Part shown: piece after piece, positions 47,857-57,791 of the stretch
How the letters are laid out: the number at the start of each line of letters is the position of its first letter
Position numbering within the stretch: position 1 is the first letter of the stretch
DNA from: an uncultured Rhodopila sp.
GTDB taxonomy: Bacteria; Pseudomonadota; Alphaproteobacteria; Acetobacterales; Acetobacteraceae
Direction of reading: 5' to 3'
Length of the DNA: 64,000 nt
Assembly (NCBI GenBank): GCA_903851415.1
Contig: CAINOE010000164.1
Coordinates: 1-64,000, forward strand
Made by a program: the position numbers and the translations under genes
The notes under the pieces: model-generated
Told to the model about the DNA's origin: nothing
Databases searched by the model: none
Seen by the model: the letters and a program-made list of their open reading frames with translations, nothing else

Positions 47857-48618
47857 ATGTTTGATCTGCAGGTTGCCGATGGCGTTGCAACGCTGGTTTT
47901 GAACCGCGCTCCGGTGAACGCGATGAGCGATGCCTGGGTGTTGGAGTTCCATGCTTTGCTTGACGGCCTTGATGAACGGGACGATTGGTCCGTGCTGCAT
48001 ATTCGCAGCGCGTTGAAAGTCTTCGCCGCCGGAGCCGACCTGAAGGAGATGCGCGAACGTTTCGTTGCCGCCGACGGTCTCGATCGGCAGATCGCTGCCG
48101 TGCGCGGCTATCAGAGGTTATTTGCCCGTATCGAAGGGTTGCCGCGGACGACTCTGGCGGAAATTAACGGCGCGGCGCTGGGCGGCGGGTTCGAACTGGC
48201 CCTGGCCTGCGATCTGCGCATCGCCGCGCAGGAGGCGAAGATGGGCCTGCCTGAACTGCGGCTCGGCTTGCTGCCGGGCGCGGGCGGCACGCAGCGCATG
48301 ACATGGCTCGCCGGACGGCCGGCGGCGCTGCGGTTGATTCTGGGCGCGGAACAGGTCGATGGCGCCGAAGCGTTGCGGCTGGGACTTGTGCAATGGAGCG
48401 TGCCGGCGGCCGATCTTGCCAGCGCAGCCGCTGAAATTGCCAGGCGTTACGCGGCGGTTCCGGCGCACGCGGCGAAAGCCGCCAAAGCGTGCATAACGGC
48501 TGCGACCGCGGCCGGGATCAACGGCTTCGATGAGGAATTGCGGCAAACGCGCGGCCTGCTGACCTCCGAGAAGACGCGTGACCTGATCGGTGCATTCCTC
48601 GCCGGCACAAACCGATGA
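47857..48618 (+). CDS. badK: Enoyl-CoA hydratase, cyclohex-1-ene-1-carboxyl-CoA hydratase-like
   Basis: Crotonase motifs [56 protein letters not shown]; immediately after aliA. Confidence 0.72.
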   Translation: MFDLQVADGVATLVLNRAPVNAMSDAWVLEFHALLDGLDERDDWSVLHIRSALKVFAAGADLKEMRERFVAADGLDRQIAAVRGYQRLFARIEGLPRTTLAEINGAALGGGFELALACDLRIAAQEAKMGLPELRLGLLPGAGGTQRMTWLAGRPAALRLILGAEQVDGAEALRLGLVQWSVPAADLASAAAEIARRYAAVPAHAAKAAKACITAATAAGINGFDEELRQTRGLLTSEKTRDLIGAFLAGTNR

Positions 48619-48652
48619 GCCTGACCCGAAGGATAATGCCCTGACCCGATCG

Positions 48653-49330
48653 ATGCCCAACGCCGGGAAGTCGGCGATCAAGACGACCGTTGAAGATTCC
48701 GCACTGGTCGAACGGCGGCGCGCGCAACTGACCCGGGCGGCGATCGCCTGCTTCAGCGAGCGCGGCTATCACCCGACCACAATCAGGGACGTGGCCGAGC
48801 GTGCCGATGTCAGCATAGGCCTGATCTATCAGTATGTCGGCGACAAGGAAGATCTGCTGTTCATGGCGTTGCAGGAAGTGCTGGACACCTACAAACGCCA
48901 AATCCCGCTGGCTCTGGACGGCATCGCCGATCCGTTGCAACGTTTTTGGGTCGCGGTGCAGGCCTATGCGCGGGTAAACGGCTCAACCGTCGACGCCACC
49001 GTCCTCGCCTACCGCGAAACCAAATCATTGCGTAAAGATCGGCGGAACGCGATCATGCAGATGGAACGCGACACTAACGAGCTGATCGCCGCCTGCGTGC
49101 GCGATTGCATCGATGCCAAGCTGTTCGAGGCAATCGATGTCGATATGTTCGTTTATCAGATCGTCATGTTTTGCCACGCCTGGGCATTGAAGGCATGGCA
49201 CTTCGCCAAAACGATGGACGTGGACACCTATGTCGAACGCGGCTTGCGCCTGATGCTGCGCGGCGTGCTGACCCGCGCCGGGACGAAGCGGATGGCAAGC
49301 CTGGAGGCTGGCGGGCGGCCATCGGGGTGA
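48653..49330 (+). CDS. TetR-family regulator
   Basis: RRRAQLTRAAIACFSERGYHPTTIRDVAERADVSIGLIYQYVGDKEDLLFMAL. Confidence 0.93.
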   Translation: MPNAGKSAIKTTVEDSALVERRRAQLTRAAIACFSERGYHPTTIRDVAERADVSIGLIYQYVGDKEDLLFMALQEVLDTYKRQIPLALDGIADPLQRFWVAVQAYARVNGSTVDATVLAYRETKSLRKDRRNAIMQMERDTNELIAACVRDCIDAKLFEAIDVDMFVYQIVMFCHAWALKAWHFAKTMDVDTYVERGLRLMLRGVLTRAGTKRMASLEAGGRPSG

Positions 49331-49336
49331 CGGAAG

Positions 49337-50281
49337 TTAAAGCGCCGGGCTGGCCAGATCCGGGCCCACCGGCACAATGCCGTTCGGGTTCAGCGCCCTG
49401 ATCGAGTAGTAGCCGCGCTTGATGTGGTCGATGGAGACGGTCTCCCGGATACCGGGAACGGCCAGCATTCCGGCCAAATAGGCCGACAGGTTCTTGTAGT
49501 CCGCCAGCCGCCGCAGATTGCACTTGAACAGTCCATGATAGGCGGCGTCGAAACGGATAAGCGTGACGAAAAGACGCACATCCGCTTCGGTCAGCTCGTC
49601 TCCGAACAGGAATGGCCCTGCCGCCAGACGCGCTTCGAGCTCGTCCAGCATGCCGAAAACATCGGCAAAGGCTTCCTCATAGGCTTGCTGTGTCGTCGCA
49701 AATCCAGCGCGATACACGCCGTTGTTCAGCCGGTGGTAGATCCGTTCGTTGATCTCCTCGATTTCCGCCTGCAGATGCCGCGGGAACAGGTCGATCGCCG
49801 ATTCAGCCAGCGAGCCAAATCCTGAGTTGAACATGCGCAGGATATCGGCCGACTCGTTGTTGACGATGGTCCTGCGATCCTTGTCCCAAAGCACCGGAAC
49901 GGTGGCGCGTCCGGTATAATGCGGCGCCGCGCGAGTATAGATCTCGTGCAGATAAGCCGCGCCGTCCCGTGCCGTATCCGCACCGCCGGCGAAGCGCCAC
50001 CCCTGGTCGGTGACCGTTGGCTCCAGCACGGAAACCGAAATGAAAGCCAGGCCCTTCAACGCCCGGGCGATCAGCGTGCGCGACGCCCATGGGCAGATCA
50101 GCGCGACAAACAGATGATAGCGGTCGCGCTCGGCCGGGAACCCGCCCTCACCCGTTGGTCCGGGCGCGCCGTCCGGCGTGATCCAATTGCGGAAACCGGA
50201 GGTCTGCCGAACAAACCCGCCTTTGGCGTCGGTCGACTGAACCGGATGCCAGGCCGCGCTCCATCGTCCGTTCACAAGCAT
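49337..50281 (-). CDS. Glutathionyl-hydroquinone reductase / omega-class GST
   Basis: RYHLFVALICPWASRTLIARALKGL (CPWA), VPVLWDKDRRTIVNNESADILRMFN. Confidence 0.92.
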   Translation of the reverse strand: MLVNGRWSAAWHPVQSTDAKGGFVRQTSGFRNWITPDGAPGPTGEGGFPAERDRYHLFVALICPWASRTLIARALKGLAFISVSVLEPTVTDQGWRFAGGADTARDGAAYLHEIYTRAAPHYTGRATVPVLWDKDRRTIVNNESADILRMFNSGFGSLAESAIDLFPRHLQAEIEEINERIYHRLNNGVYRAGFATTQQAYEEAFADVFGMLDELEARLAAGPFLFGDELTEADVRLFVTLIRFDAAYHGLFKCNLRRLADYKNLSAYLAGMLAVPGIRETVSIDHIKRGYYSIRALNPNGIVPVGPDLASPAL

Positions 50282-50292
50282 GGCCGATGCCT

Positions 50293-50814
50293 TTACCCGG
50301 CGACCGCGAGGGTGATGGATGTCCCCCGGGGATCGCGGACGGTCACCGCCTCCGCCACCGGAGCCAGGCGGGAGCGGACCGCGTGCAGAACCGCTTGGCT
50401 GTTGGCAACGACTTCGATATCCGCCAACCCGGTCACCGGGTCCGGCCGCACCCGCGCGCCGTCGCTGTTCCGGATGTTTGTTGCGATATGATGGTGATAG
50501 CCTCCGGAGGCAAAGAAGTCGGAGGTTCGGACGTCCAGCCGCCGGCTCAGCGCATGCCGGTAGAAGCAGCCGAGATCGGATCGATCCGGCAGCAGGAACG
50601 CGACGTGATACAGGCCGGCGTCCCTCGGCGACCGCCAGCGCGCCTGGCTGTTCCGGCGGAGCTCAAGCAAAACCCCGGATCCGGCGCCAAGTTGAACCGA
50701 CGCGGCATCGCGGGACAGCATGCGGAAGCCAACAACCTCCTGGTAAAACCGGCTGACGCGGTCAAGATCATGAACGGTCAGCGCGACCCGGCCGATGCTC
50801 AAAGGGCGATTCAT
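50293..50814 (-). CDS. VOC-family (glyoxalase/extradiol dioxygenase-like) protein
   Basis: SIGRVALTVHDLDRVSRFYQEVVGFRMLSRDAASVQLG...GLYHVAFLLP. Confidence 0.9.
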   Translation of the reverse strand: MNRPLSIGRVALTVHDLDRVSRFYQEVVGFRMLSRDAASVQLGAGSGVLLELRRNSQARWRSPRDAGLYHVAFLLPDRSDLGCFYRHALSRRLDVRTSDFFASGGYHHHIATNIRNSDGARVRPDPVTGLADIEVVANSQAVLHAVRSRLAPVAEAVTVRDPRGTSITLAVAG

Positions 50815-50829
50815 GACCGCGCCCCCGGC

Positions 50830-51261
50830 TCAGGCGGTCGCGAGGCGATGACGCGCCGCGCCCGGTGTCGGCACCAGCGCCAGGGCTCCATCGCCGATCA
50901 GCGCAACAGAAACGAGTCCGGCGATCCAAAGGGCGAGGAATTCCCAGCCGCCATGCGGGTTGGTGAAGAAAAATCCGGCCGGGCCATGCACCGTTGCAAT
51001 GGCGCCGGCGAGGATCGGGATCAGCGCGACGGCGGCCACGCGCGGCCAGATGCCGAGGATAAGCGCGACGGCGCCGATAAGCTCCCAAACGATGGTCACG
51101 TAACCAAGTGCCGGCGGCAACCCGAGCGAGCCGAAGAAGGCCGCCGTTCCGGCCGGCGTGAAAACGAAAATCTTCAGGCCGGCGTGGGCGAGAAACAAAA
51201 TGCCAAGGCTCAGGCGCAGAAGCAGCGCAGCATACGAGGCGGTGCGGATGTCGATCGGCAT
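50830..51261 (-). CDS. DoxX-family membrane protein
   Basis: LLLRLSLGILFLAHAGLKIFVFTPAGTAAFFGSLGLPPALGYVTIVWELIGAVALILG. Confidence 0.92.
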   Translation of the reverse strand: MPIDIRTASYAALLLRLSLGILFLAHAGLKIFVFTPAGTAAFFGSLGLPPALGYVTIVWELIGAVALILGIWPRVAAVALIPILAGAIATVHGPAGFFFTNPHGGWEFLALWIAGLVSVALIGDGALALVPTPGAARHRLATA

Positions 51262-51358
51262 GGGGGAACTCCTTCAGGTTCGAGTGACGCAGATCGTTCA
51301 CGAATTCCCAAATGAAAGCTATCCGGGCGCGCCGGTAGTCTGTACTTCCAAACCGGAA

Positions 51359-52276
51359 TCAATCCCGCCCCTTTTCCCAGGGCGGTTCGCCCCGGTATCG
51401 CGCCGCCAGGAAGTCAACCAGCACGCGCACCTTCAACGCCAGGTGGCGGCTGGGCGGATACACAACGTAAACCCCGAACGACCGGTCTTCGAATGCCTGA
51501 AGCAGCGGCCTCACGGTTCCGGCTCGGATGCAGGGGCCGGCCATGAAGCTCGGCACCCGTGCGATGCCCAGCCCGGCGGCGGCTGCGGCGAGGCAGGCTT
51601 CCGCGTTGGAAAATCGCAGCCGACCCTTGACCGGAACGGCGATCGTCGACGAACCGCCGGCGCTGCGGAACCGCCATATGAACGGCTCGCGGAAATTCGT
51701 GTCGATGATGCATTCCCGCGCCGCCAGGGCCGCGGGCTCGTCGGGCTCGCCCAGACGATCGAGATAGGCGGGCGCGGCGGCGGTCACCACCCGCATGTCG
51801 CAGAGCTTGCGGGCGATCAGGCTGCTGTCGCCGGGGTTGCCGATGCGCACCGCGGCATCGAACCCCTCATCGACCAAATTCACCAGCCGATCGGCGAAGC
51901 TGACGTCGAGCTGGATGTCGGGATAGGTGCGGGCGAACTCGATCAGATCGGGCGTCATCTGCATCGATCCGAACGATACCGGCAACGACAGCCGCAACCG
52001 CCCCGACGCCGCCGCCGAGGCGTTGCGGACCGATGCGTCCAGGGCGTCGAAATCCTCCAGCAGGGCCTTGATGCGTTCGAAATACGCCTGTCCAACCTCG
52101 GTCGCCGACAGGGCCCGGGTCGTCCGATTGACCAGTTGCACGCCCAGATCGGCTTCCAGTTTCGAAACAAGCTTGGATGCCTGTCCGGAACTCGTCCCGA
52201 GGGTCCTGGCAGCGCTTGCAAAGCTGCCGGACTCCAGGACCGCCACGAACATCCGGTCGCAATCGAGACGTTCCAT
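51359..52276 (-). CDS. LysR-family regulator
   Basis: MERLDCDRMFVAVLESGSFASAARTLGTSSGQASKLVSKLEADLGVQLVNRTTRALSATEVGQAYFER. Confidence 0.93.
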   Translation of the reverse strand: MERLDCDRMFVAVLESGSFASAARTLGTSSGQASKLVSKLEADLGVQLVNRTTRALSATEVGQAYFERIKALLEDFDALDASVRNASAAASGRLRLSLPVSFGSMQMTPDLIEFARTYPDIQLDVSFADRLVNLVDEGFDAAVRIGNPGDSSLIARKLCDMRVVTAAAPAYLDRLGEPDEPAALAARECIIDTNFREPFIWRFRSAGGSSTIAVPVKGRLRFSNAEACLAAAAAGLGIARVPSFMAGPCIRAGTVRPLLQAFEDRSFGVYVVYPPSRHLALKVRVLVDFLAARYRGEPPWEKGRD

Positions 52277-52299
52277 TAAACGGGCACGACCCGTAGAAC

Positions 52300-53139
52300 T
52301 TAGCCCTCCGGCTCCAGCACCAGCAGCCCCGACGCGGTGTTCGAAATCGGGATATGATAGTTCACATGCACCTGCCGCGCCTTCTCCGGCAGCGTGCCGC
52401 GTGCCACCAGCCAGTTCAGCAACTCCACGCCTTGCGTGCCCGCCAGCTCCACCAATTCGACCGTGGAATACTGCGTCGCCCAGGCGGGATCCTTGGTCAG
52501 GCTGTCGATGAACCGCAGATCGAACTCCTTGTTGATGAACCCGGCCCGTTCCCCGTCCAACTGGTGCGACAGGCCGCCGGTGCCGAGCACGACAACCCGT
52601 TCGTCGCCCGGCCACGACGCGATGGCCCGCCCGATCGCCTGGCCGAGCTTGTAGCAGCGGGCGGCCGAGGGCAGCGGCGCCTGCACGGTGTTCACCACCA
52701 CGGGGATGATCCGCACCGGCCAGTTCTGTTCCGGCCACAACAGCGCCATCGGCAGGGTCAGCGCATGATCGACCACCATCTCCTGGCAGGTCACCAGGTC
52801 GAAATCCTCGCCGACGAGCGACTCGATCAGGTGCCATGACAGCGCCTGGTCGCCCTGGAACGGCGCCAGCACCGGGATGCCCCAGCCCTCATCGGCGTTG
52901 CGGTACTCGGGCGCCGCGCCGATGGCGAAGGTGGGCATTTTGTCGAGGAAGAAATTCAGCCCGTGGTCGTTATAAGCGACCACAACCACGTCCGGCCGCA
53001 CCGAGGCAAGCCACTCCCGCACCGGCGGGAATCCGTCAAAGAAGGGCTTCCAATACGGATCGTTCTGCAGGCCCTTGTGGATCGCGCCGCCGATGGCGGG
53101 GATGTGGGAGGTGCTGACGGTGCCGACGATCTTCGCCAT
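52300..53139 (-). CDS. ligB: Protocatechuate 4,5-dioxygenase beta subunit
   Basis: MAKIVGTVSTSHIPAIGGAIHKG...YWKPFFDGFPPVREWLASVRPDVVVVAYNDHGLNFFLDKMPTFAIGAA...VVVLGTGGLSHQLDGERAGFIN. Confidence 0.95.
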   Translation of the reverse strand: MAKIVGTVSTSHIPAIGGAIHKGLQNDPYWKPFFDGFPPVREWLASVRPDVVVVAYNDHGLNFFLDKMPTFAIGAAPEYRNADEGWGIPVLAPFQGDQALSWHLIESLVGEDFDLVTCQEMVVDHALTLPMALLWPEQNWPVRIIPVVVNTVQAPLPSAARCYKLGQAIGRAIASWPGDERVVVLGTGGLSHQLDGERAGFINKEFDLRFIDSLTKDPAWATQYSTVELVELAGTQGVELLNWLVARGTLPEKARQVHVNYHIPISNTASGLLVLEPEG

Positions 53140-53142
53140 GGC

Positions 53143-53499
53143 TTATTCTCCCCTCGCGGCCAGGAGTTTGGCCTTGAACTCGTCCTTGGTCAGGCCGGTC
53201 TGCTGGGCGCCGATATCCTGCATGTCCAGCCGGAAGATTCCGGCGAACTTGGCGAGGTAATAGGCATTGCCGCCGGCCGCGATAAGCTGCAGCACGTTGC
53301 GGTTGCGGATGGCTTCGCGCTGTTCGGCATTAAGGCCATAGCGCTCGCAGTAGCCGTCTTCGTCGGCCAGAAAGGCGGCACGATTGGCGGCCTCGTTGAA
53401 GGAGTAGCACATCTTGTTCAGCGCGTAGCCCTTGCGGGCCTGTTCGCCGTCGAAGATGGTCGTTCCGGGCACCGGTTGGTGCGGCCGTATGGCTGGCAT
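53143..53499 (-). CDS. ligA: Protocatechuate 4,5-dioxygenase alpha subunit
   Basis: GYALNKMCYSFNEAANRAAFLADEDGYCERYGLNAEQREAIRNRNVLQLIAAGGNAYYLAKFAGI. Confidence 0.95.
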   Translation of the reverse strand: MPAIRPHQPVPGTTIFDGEQARKGYALNKMCYSFNEAANRAAFLADEDGYCERYGLNAEQREAIRNRNVLQLIAAGGNAYYLAKFAGIFRLDMQDIGAQQTGLTKDEFKAKLLAARGE

Positions 53500-53803
53500 G
53501 ACGTTTTCCCTCCGTATTTTGAAGCCGGGCCGTAGCCTGTGATGTCTCCGCACGCAAAAGCGCGGTCTGCGTGAAAGTCCTCGCCTTGGTCAGACACCTT
53601 ATCCTGCCAAGGCAACGGACCGGCAACCAGAGGGTCGGCATCCATACCAGCTATGACTGTTTCGGCATGGAATATTGCGCCGGGCCATACTGGAAATGGT
53701 CATGCGGGCCTGTCCCGGCGCGGTCGAGCAAAATCTTCCGCGCCAATCGGCGATCCTGATACGTATCGGACCCACCATCCCGAAGCTTTCAGGAAAACGC
53801 CAC

Positions 53804-54127
53804 ATGGTCCAGATCACCTATATCGAACCCTCCGGCAACGCCGTTACGGTCAACGTTGCCGAGGGCAGAAGCCTGATGCAGGGCGCCACCGCCAAAGGCG
53901 TGAACGGCATTCTCGCCGAATGCGGCGGCTCCTGCGCCTGCGGCACCTGCCACTGCTACGTCGAGGCAGCCCGCCTGCCCGACCTGCCGGAGCCAACCGA
54001 CGCCGAGCTCGCCATGCTGGACACCGTGGCTGCCGAACGACGCCCGAACAGCAGGCTGTCCTGCCAGATCAAGGCCACCGCGGCCTTGGAAGGCCTGGTG
54101 GTGGCCCTTCCGGACAGGCAAATCTAG
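53804..54127 (+). CDS. [2Fe-2S] ferredoxin
   Basis: MVQITYIEPSGNAVTVNVAEGRSLMQGATAKGVNGILAECGGSCACGTCHCYV: Cys motif CGGSCACGTCHC. Confidence 0.95.
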   Translation: MVQITYIEPSGNAVTVNVAEGRSLMQGATAKGVNGILAECGGSCACGTCHCYVEAARLPDLPEPTDAELAMLDTVAAERRPNSRLSCQIKATAALEGLVVALPDRQI

Positions 54128-54420
54128 CGGGCGGTTGCCTCTGAATCCTTTTCCGTATACGAGACCTTCGCACTCGGCGGCCGGTTGCGCAGGCCGCGGT
54201 CAACTCCTCGAAAGTTCTTCAGCGCCGACGGAAACAGCCGGATGCCCGGCGGTTTTCCGGCCGAGCCGCGGCCCGGCGGCTGCGATCCGGCACGAAGGCC
54301 GCCCCCGCGGCGCAGGCGGCGCCGATTATCTGCGCTCTGACCCATGAAATTAATGGTGCCATGGGCCGATTGGCATGCAAAGATCGCAAAACCTATTCAC
54401 TGCGGTTCCCAGAGGTGATC

Positions 54421-55515
54421 ATGAGTTCAACGAAGACCATCGGCGTCCTGACCAGCGGTGGCGATTGCGCCGGGCTCAACGCCACGATCCGCGCTGTCGT
54501 CACGCGTGCCATCCTAGGGTACGGCTGGCGGGTGTTTGGCATCCACCAGGGCACCCAGGGGCTGCTGAAGCGGCCGGTCGAGTTCACCGAACTCGACCTG
54601 CAGGTCGCGAGCACCTCCATGGCGCGCAGTGCCGGAACCATCCTCGGCACCACCAATCGCGGCGACCCGTTCGCCTTCCCGATGCCGGACGGCACCAAGA
54701 AAGACCGTTCCGAAGAGGTCATCGAAGGCTACCGCTTGCTCGGGCTGGAGGGCCTCATCGCGATTGGCGGCGACGGCAGCATGGCGATCCTCCGGCACCT
54801 TGCCCAGCAGGGGAACATTCCGCTGGTTGGCGTGCCCAAGACGATCGACAACGACGTCGGCGCCACCGAGAACTCCGTCGGCTACCACACCGCTGTCATG
54901 GTCGCGACCGAAGCAATCGACCGCCTGCAGCCGACGGCCGCCAGCCATGACCGGGTGATGATCCTGGAAGTGATGGGGCGAGACTGCGGCCATATCGCAT
55001 TGGCGGCCGGCATCGCCGGCGGCGCGGATGTGATCCTGATCCCGGAACTGCCCTACGACCTCGACATCGTCGCCGCGCACATCAAGAAGATACGGAATCA
55101 CGGGCACAACTTCGCCATCGTCGTGGTCGCCGAGGCGGTGCGCGACAAGTCGGGCGAGCGGGTGCAGCTCAGCCACGCGCTGGGCGGCGCCACCTATGGC
55201 GGCATCGGCCACGTGCTGGGCGAGGCGATCACCCGCCGGACCGGAGCGGAGACGCGCGTCACCGTTCTCGGCCACGTCCAGCGCGGCGGTCAGCCGACAT
55301 GGGATGACCGTCTGACCGGTTCGGCGTTTGGCGTCTATGCCGTGGACCTGATCGCGCAGGGCAAGTTCGACCGCCTTGTGGCCTGGCAAAACCGCCGCGT
55401 GGTGGATGTGCCGCTGGTTGCCGCATTCGAGCCTACGCAGGCCATCCGCGTCGACGACGCGCTGGTCAGCACCGCCCGCGGGTTGGGGATCTGCCTCGGC
55501 GACATCCCGTCCTAG
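54421..55515 (+). CDS. 6-phosphofructokinase (ATP/PPi specificity uncertain)
   Basis: GVLTSGGDCAGLNATIRAVV, IGGDGSMAI, GVPKTIDNDVGATENSVGYHTAV, ILEVMGRDCGHIAL. Confidence 0.95.
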   Translation: MSSTKTIGVLTSGGDCAGLNATIRAVVTRAILGYGWRVFGIHQGTQGLLKRPVEFTELDLQVASTSMARSAGTILGTTNRGDPFAFPMPDGTKKDRSEEVIEGYRLLGLEGLIAIGGDGSMAILRHLAQQGNIPLVGVPKTIDNDVGATENSVGYHTAVMVATEAIDRLQPTAASHDRVMILEVMGRDCGHIALAAGIAGGADVILIPELPYDLDIVAAHIKKIRNHGHNFAIVVVAEAVRDKSGERVQLSHALGGATYGGIGHVLGEAITRRTGAETRVTVLGHVQRGGQPTWDDRLTGSAFGVYAVDLIAQGKFDRLVAWQNRRVVDVPLVAAFEPTQAIRVDDALVSTARGLGICLGDIPS

Positions 55516-55531
55516 CGGGCGTTCAGGGGCC

Positions 55532-56113
55532 ATGATCCGGCGCTTTTGCCGCATCATGGCCCTGTCGGGCGCCCTCGCGCCCGGGGGGTGCGGGACGATT
55601 CCGCTGGCGTCGCTTCCGGCGCTGAGCCGCATTGACATCGCGACAACCGATCCGGCGGTGCTGCGCGTCGCCGTGCGTTTGCCCGATGCGGTGAAGCCGC
55701 GTCCCGGCGGCGTGACGATGGACGCTGTCGCGCAGGAAAGCGGCGCGGCGGACCGGACGACAACGTTTCTGCTTGTCGAGACGCGCGACCCGGCGGATGT
55801 GGCGGGATTGCCGCCGGATGGGCTGCCGGGTTTCGCGACCTACGCCTATCGGCTCTCCGGCGGCGACCTCGCGCGCTTCGATGCGCTCCGCCGAGCCGTC
55901 GTGCGGAGGCATGCGGAGGGCCGGAAGGTGTCGCTGGGGTTCGGCATCGCGACGAAGGAATTTTGCCGCGTGGCACCGCTGCCGCCGGGGCCGCTGCCGG
56001 TGACGAGCTATCTGATGACATCGGAGACCGGCCGCTATGTGATCCTGACCGAAGACGCCGATCTGCGCTCGCTGGCGAAGGCGGGAGAACTGGCGGGTCT
56101 TGAGCCGTGCTGA
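55532..56113 (+). CDS. Putative lipoprotein, hypothetical
   Basis: MIRRFCRIMALSGALAPGGCGTIPLASLPALSRIDIATTDPAVLRVAVRLPDAV: lipobox-like APGGC. Confidence 0.7.
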   Translation: MIRRFCRIMALSGALAPGGCGTIPLASLPALSRIDIATTDPAVLRVAVRLPDAVKPRPGGVTMDAVAQESGAADRTTTFLLVETRDPADVAGLPPDGLPGFATYAYRLSGGDLARFDALRRAVVRRHAEGRKVSLGFGIATKEFCRVAPLPPGPLPVTSYLMTSETGRYVILTEDADLRSLAKAGELAGLEPC

Positions 56114-56318
56114 CCTTGGCATGGCGAGATCGCAAGACATACCGGCGTATACTTGGTAGAGCCCGCGTTAACCAATAATAAACCTTTTCACTATGCTTCA
56201 TTTTTATATTGCCGAATGGCGTCCATTTGATCTAATAGTGCAGCGTCAACCAGGCTTTCGCAATTCGGAACCAATCCAGAGTGCTTTTAGCCCGCCAACC
56301 TGAGCCAGGCGCCTGATA

Positions 56319-57788
56319 ATGGACACATTGGAACGTACTTCATACGATACGATCCTGCGCAGCCTGGCGCCCATCGGTGGCGGGCTCGCCGCTTGCGGCC
56401 TTCCCCCGTCCGGCATCATCGAGAACCGCACGTTCGATGAACTCGCCATCGGCGATGCGGCGCAGATCGTCCGCAGCTTCAGCAACGAAGACGTCGAACG
56501 CTTCGCCAGCGTGTCCGGCGAGGTGAACCCGACCCGCCTCGATCCGAACGACGCCGGGCAAACCGGTTTCGACGGCGTGATCGCCCACGGCATGCTCGGC
56601 GAGTCGATGTTCTCCACCGTGCTCGGGACGCTGCTGCCGGGGCCGGGAACGATCTATCTCGGCCAGGATCTGCGCTTCGGCGGCCGGGTGAGACCGGGCG
56701 ACACGCTGACGGCGAAAGTCGTGGTGCGGGAGAGGCACGCCGATAGCAAGAGGGTCGTGCTCGATTGCCGCTGCACCAACCAGAATGGCAATGAGGTCAT
56801 CTCGGGCAGGGCCGAGGTCATCGCGCCCGCCGGCAAAGTGCGGCGGGAGCGCGCGGCGCTGCCCGAGGTGTCCGTCATCCATCACAAGGCCTACGCGGAT
56901 CTGCTCAGCCATGCCGGCGGCCAGCCGCCCTTGCCCACGGCGATCGTCCATCCCTGCGACCGTGACAGCCTGCAAGGCGCGCTCGAAGCCGCGGCGTTGG
57001 GGTTCATCAAGCCGGTCCTGGTGGGTCCGGAGAGCAAGATCCGCGCGGTGGCGAAGGAAGCCGATCTCGATCTTTCCGGCCAGCAGATCATCAACACCAG
57101 CCATTCCCATGAAGCCGCCGAGGTCGGAGTGGCGCTTGCACGGGACGGCAAGGTCAAGGCGTTGATGAAAGGCAGCCTGCATACCGATGAACTGATGCAC
57201 GAGGTGATGCGGCGGGAAAACCGGCTGCGCACGGCCCGCCGGATCAGCCATGCCTATGTCATGCTGCTGGCGTCGTCCGGCAAGCCGCTGATCCTGTCCG
57301 ACTGCGCGATCAACATCGCTCCGGGCCTCGAGGAGAAGGTCGATATCGTGCAGAACGCGATCGATTTGGCGATCGCGCTCGGTGTCGCGGTGCCCAAGGT
57401 GGCGGTGCTGTCGGCGGTGGAGACCGTGACGCCCGCGATGCCGTCCACGCTCGATGCCGCGGCTTTGTGCAAGATGGCGGATCGGGGACAGATCAGGGGC
57501 GGGGTGCTCGACGGACCGTTGGCGTTCGATAATGCGATCGATGCCGCCGCGGCGCTGACCAAGGGCATTGCCTCGGCCGTGGCGGGTCATCCCGACATTC
57601 TCGTCGTTCCGAACCTGGAGGCGGGAAACATCCTGGCCAAGCAAATGAGCTTCTCCGGCGGAGCCGACGCCGCCGGTATCGTGCTTGGCGCCGCGGTGCC
57701 GATCATTCTCACCAGCCGGGCCGACAGCGTGCGGACACGTCTGGCATCCTGCGCCGCCGCGGTGCTGGCGGCGGGCGCGCGGGCGTAG
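56319..57788 (+). CDS. Bifunctional MaoC-like enoyl-CoA hydratase/phosphate acetyl(butyryl)transferase
   Basis: MaoC part ENRTFDELAIGDAAQIVRSFSNEDVERFASVSGEVNP...GFDGVIAHGML; PTA part LKALMKGSLHTDELMHEV...HAYVMLL...SDCAINIAP. Confidence 0.93.
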   Translation: MDTLERTSYDTILRSLAPIGGGLAACGLPPSGIIENRTFDELAIGDAAQIVRSFSNEDVERFASVSGEVNPTRLDPNDAGQTGFDGVIAHGMLGESMFSTVLGTLLPGPGTIYLGQDLRFGGRVRPGDTLTAKVVVRERHADSKRVVLDCRCTNQNGNEVISGRAEVIAPAGKVRRERAALPEVSVIHHKAYADLLSHAGGQPPLPTAIVHPCDRDSLQGALEAAALGFIKPVLVGPESKIRAVAKEADLDLSGQQIINTSHSHEAAEVGVALARDGKVKALMKGSLHTDELMHEVMRRENRLRTARRISHAYVMLLASSGKPLILSDCAINIAPGLEEKVDIVQNAIDLAIALGVAVPKVAVLSAVETVTPAMPSTLDAAALCKMADRGQIRGGVLDGPLAFDNAIDAAAALTKGIASAVAGHPDILVVPNLEAGNILAKQMSFSGGADAAGIVLGAAVPIILTSRADSVRTRLASCAAAVLAAGARA

Positions 57789-57791
57789 CGG

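Noticed and set aside
54124-54345. 73-aa minus ORF between ferredoxin and PFK
   Set aside because: No RBS, low-complexity basic translation, no homology recognised.
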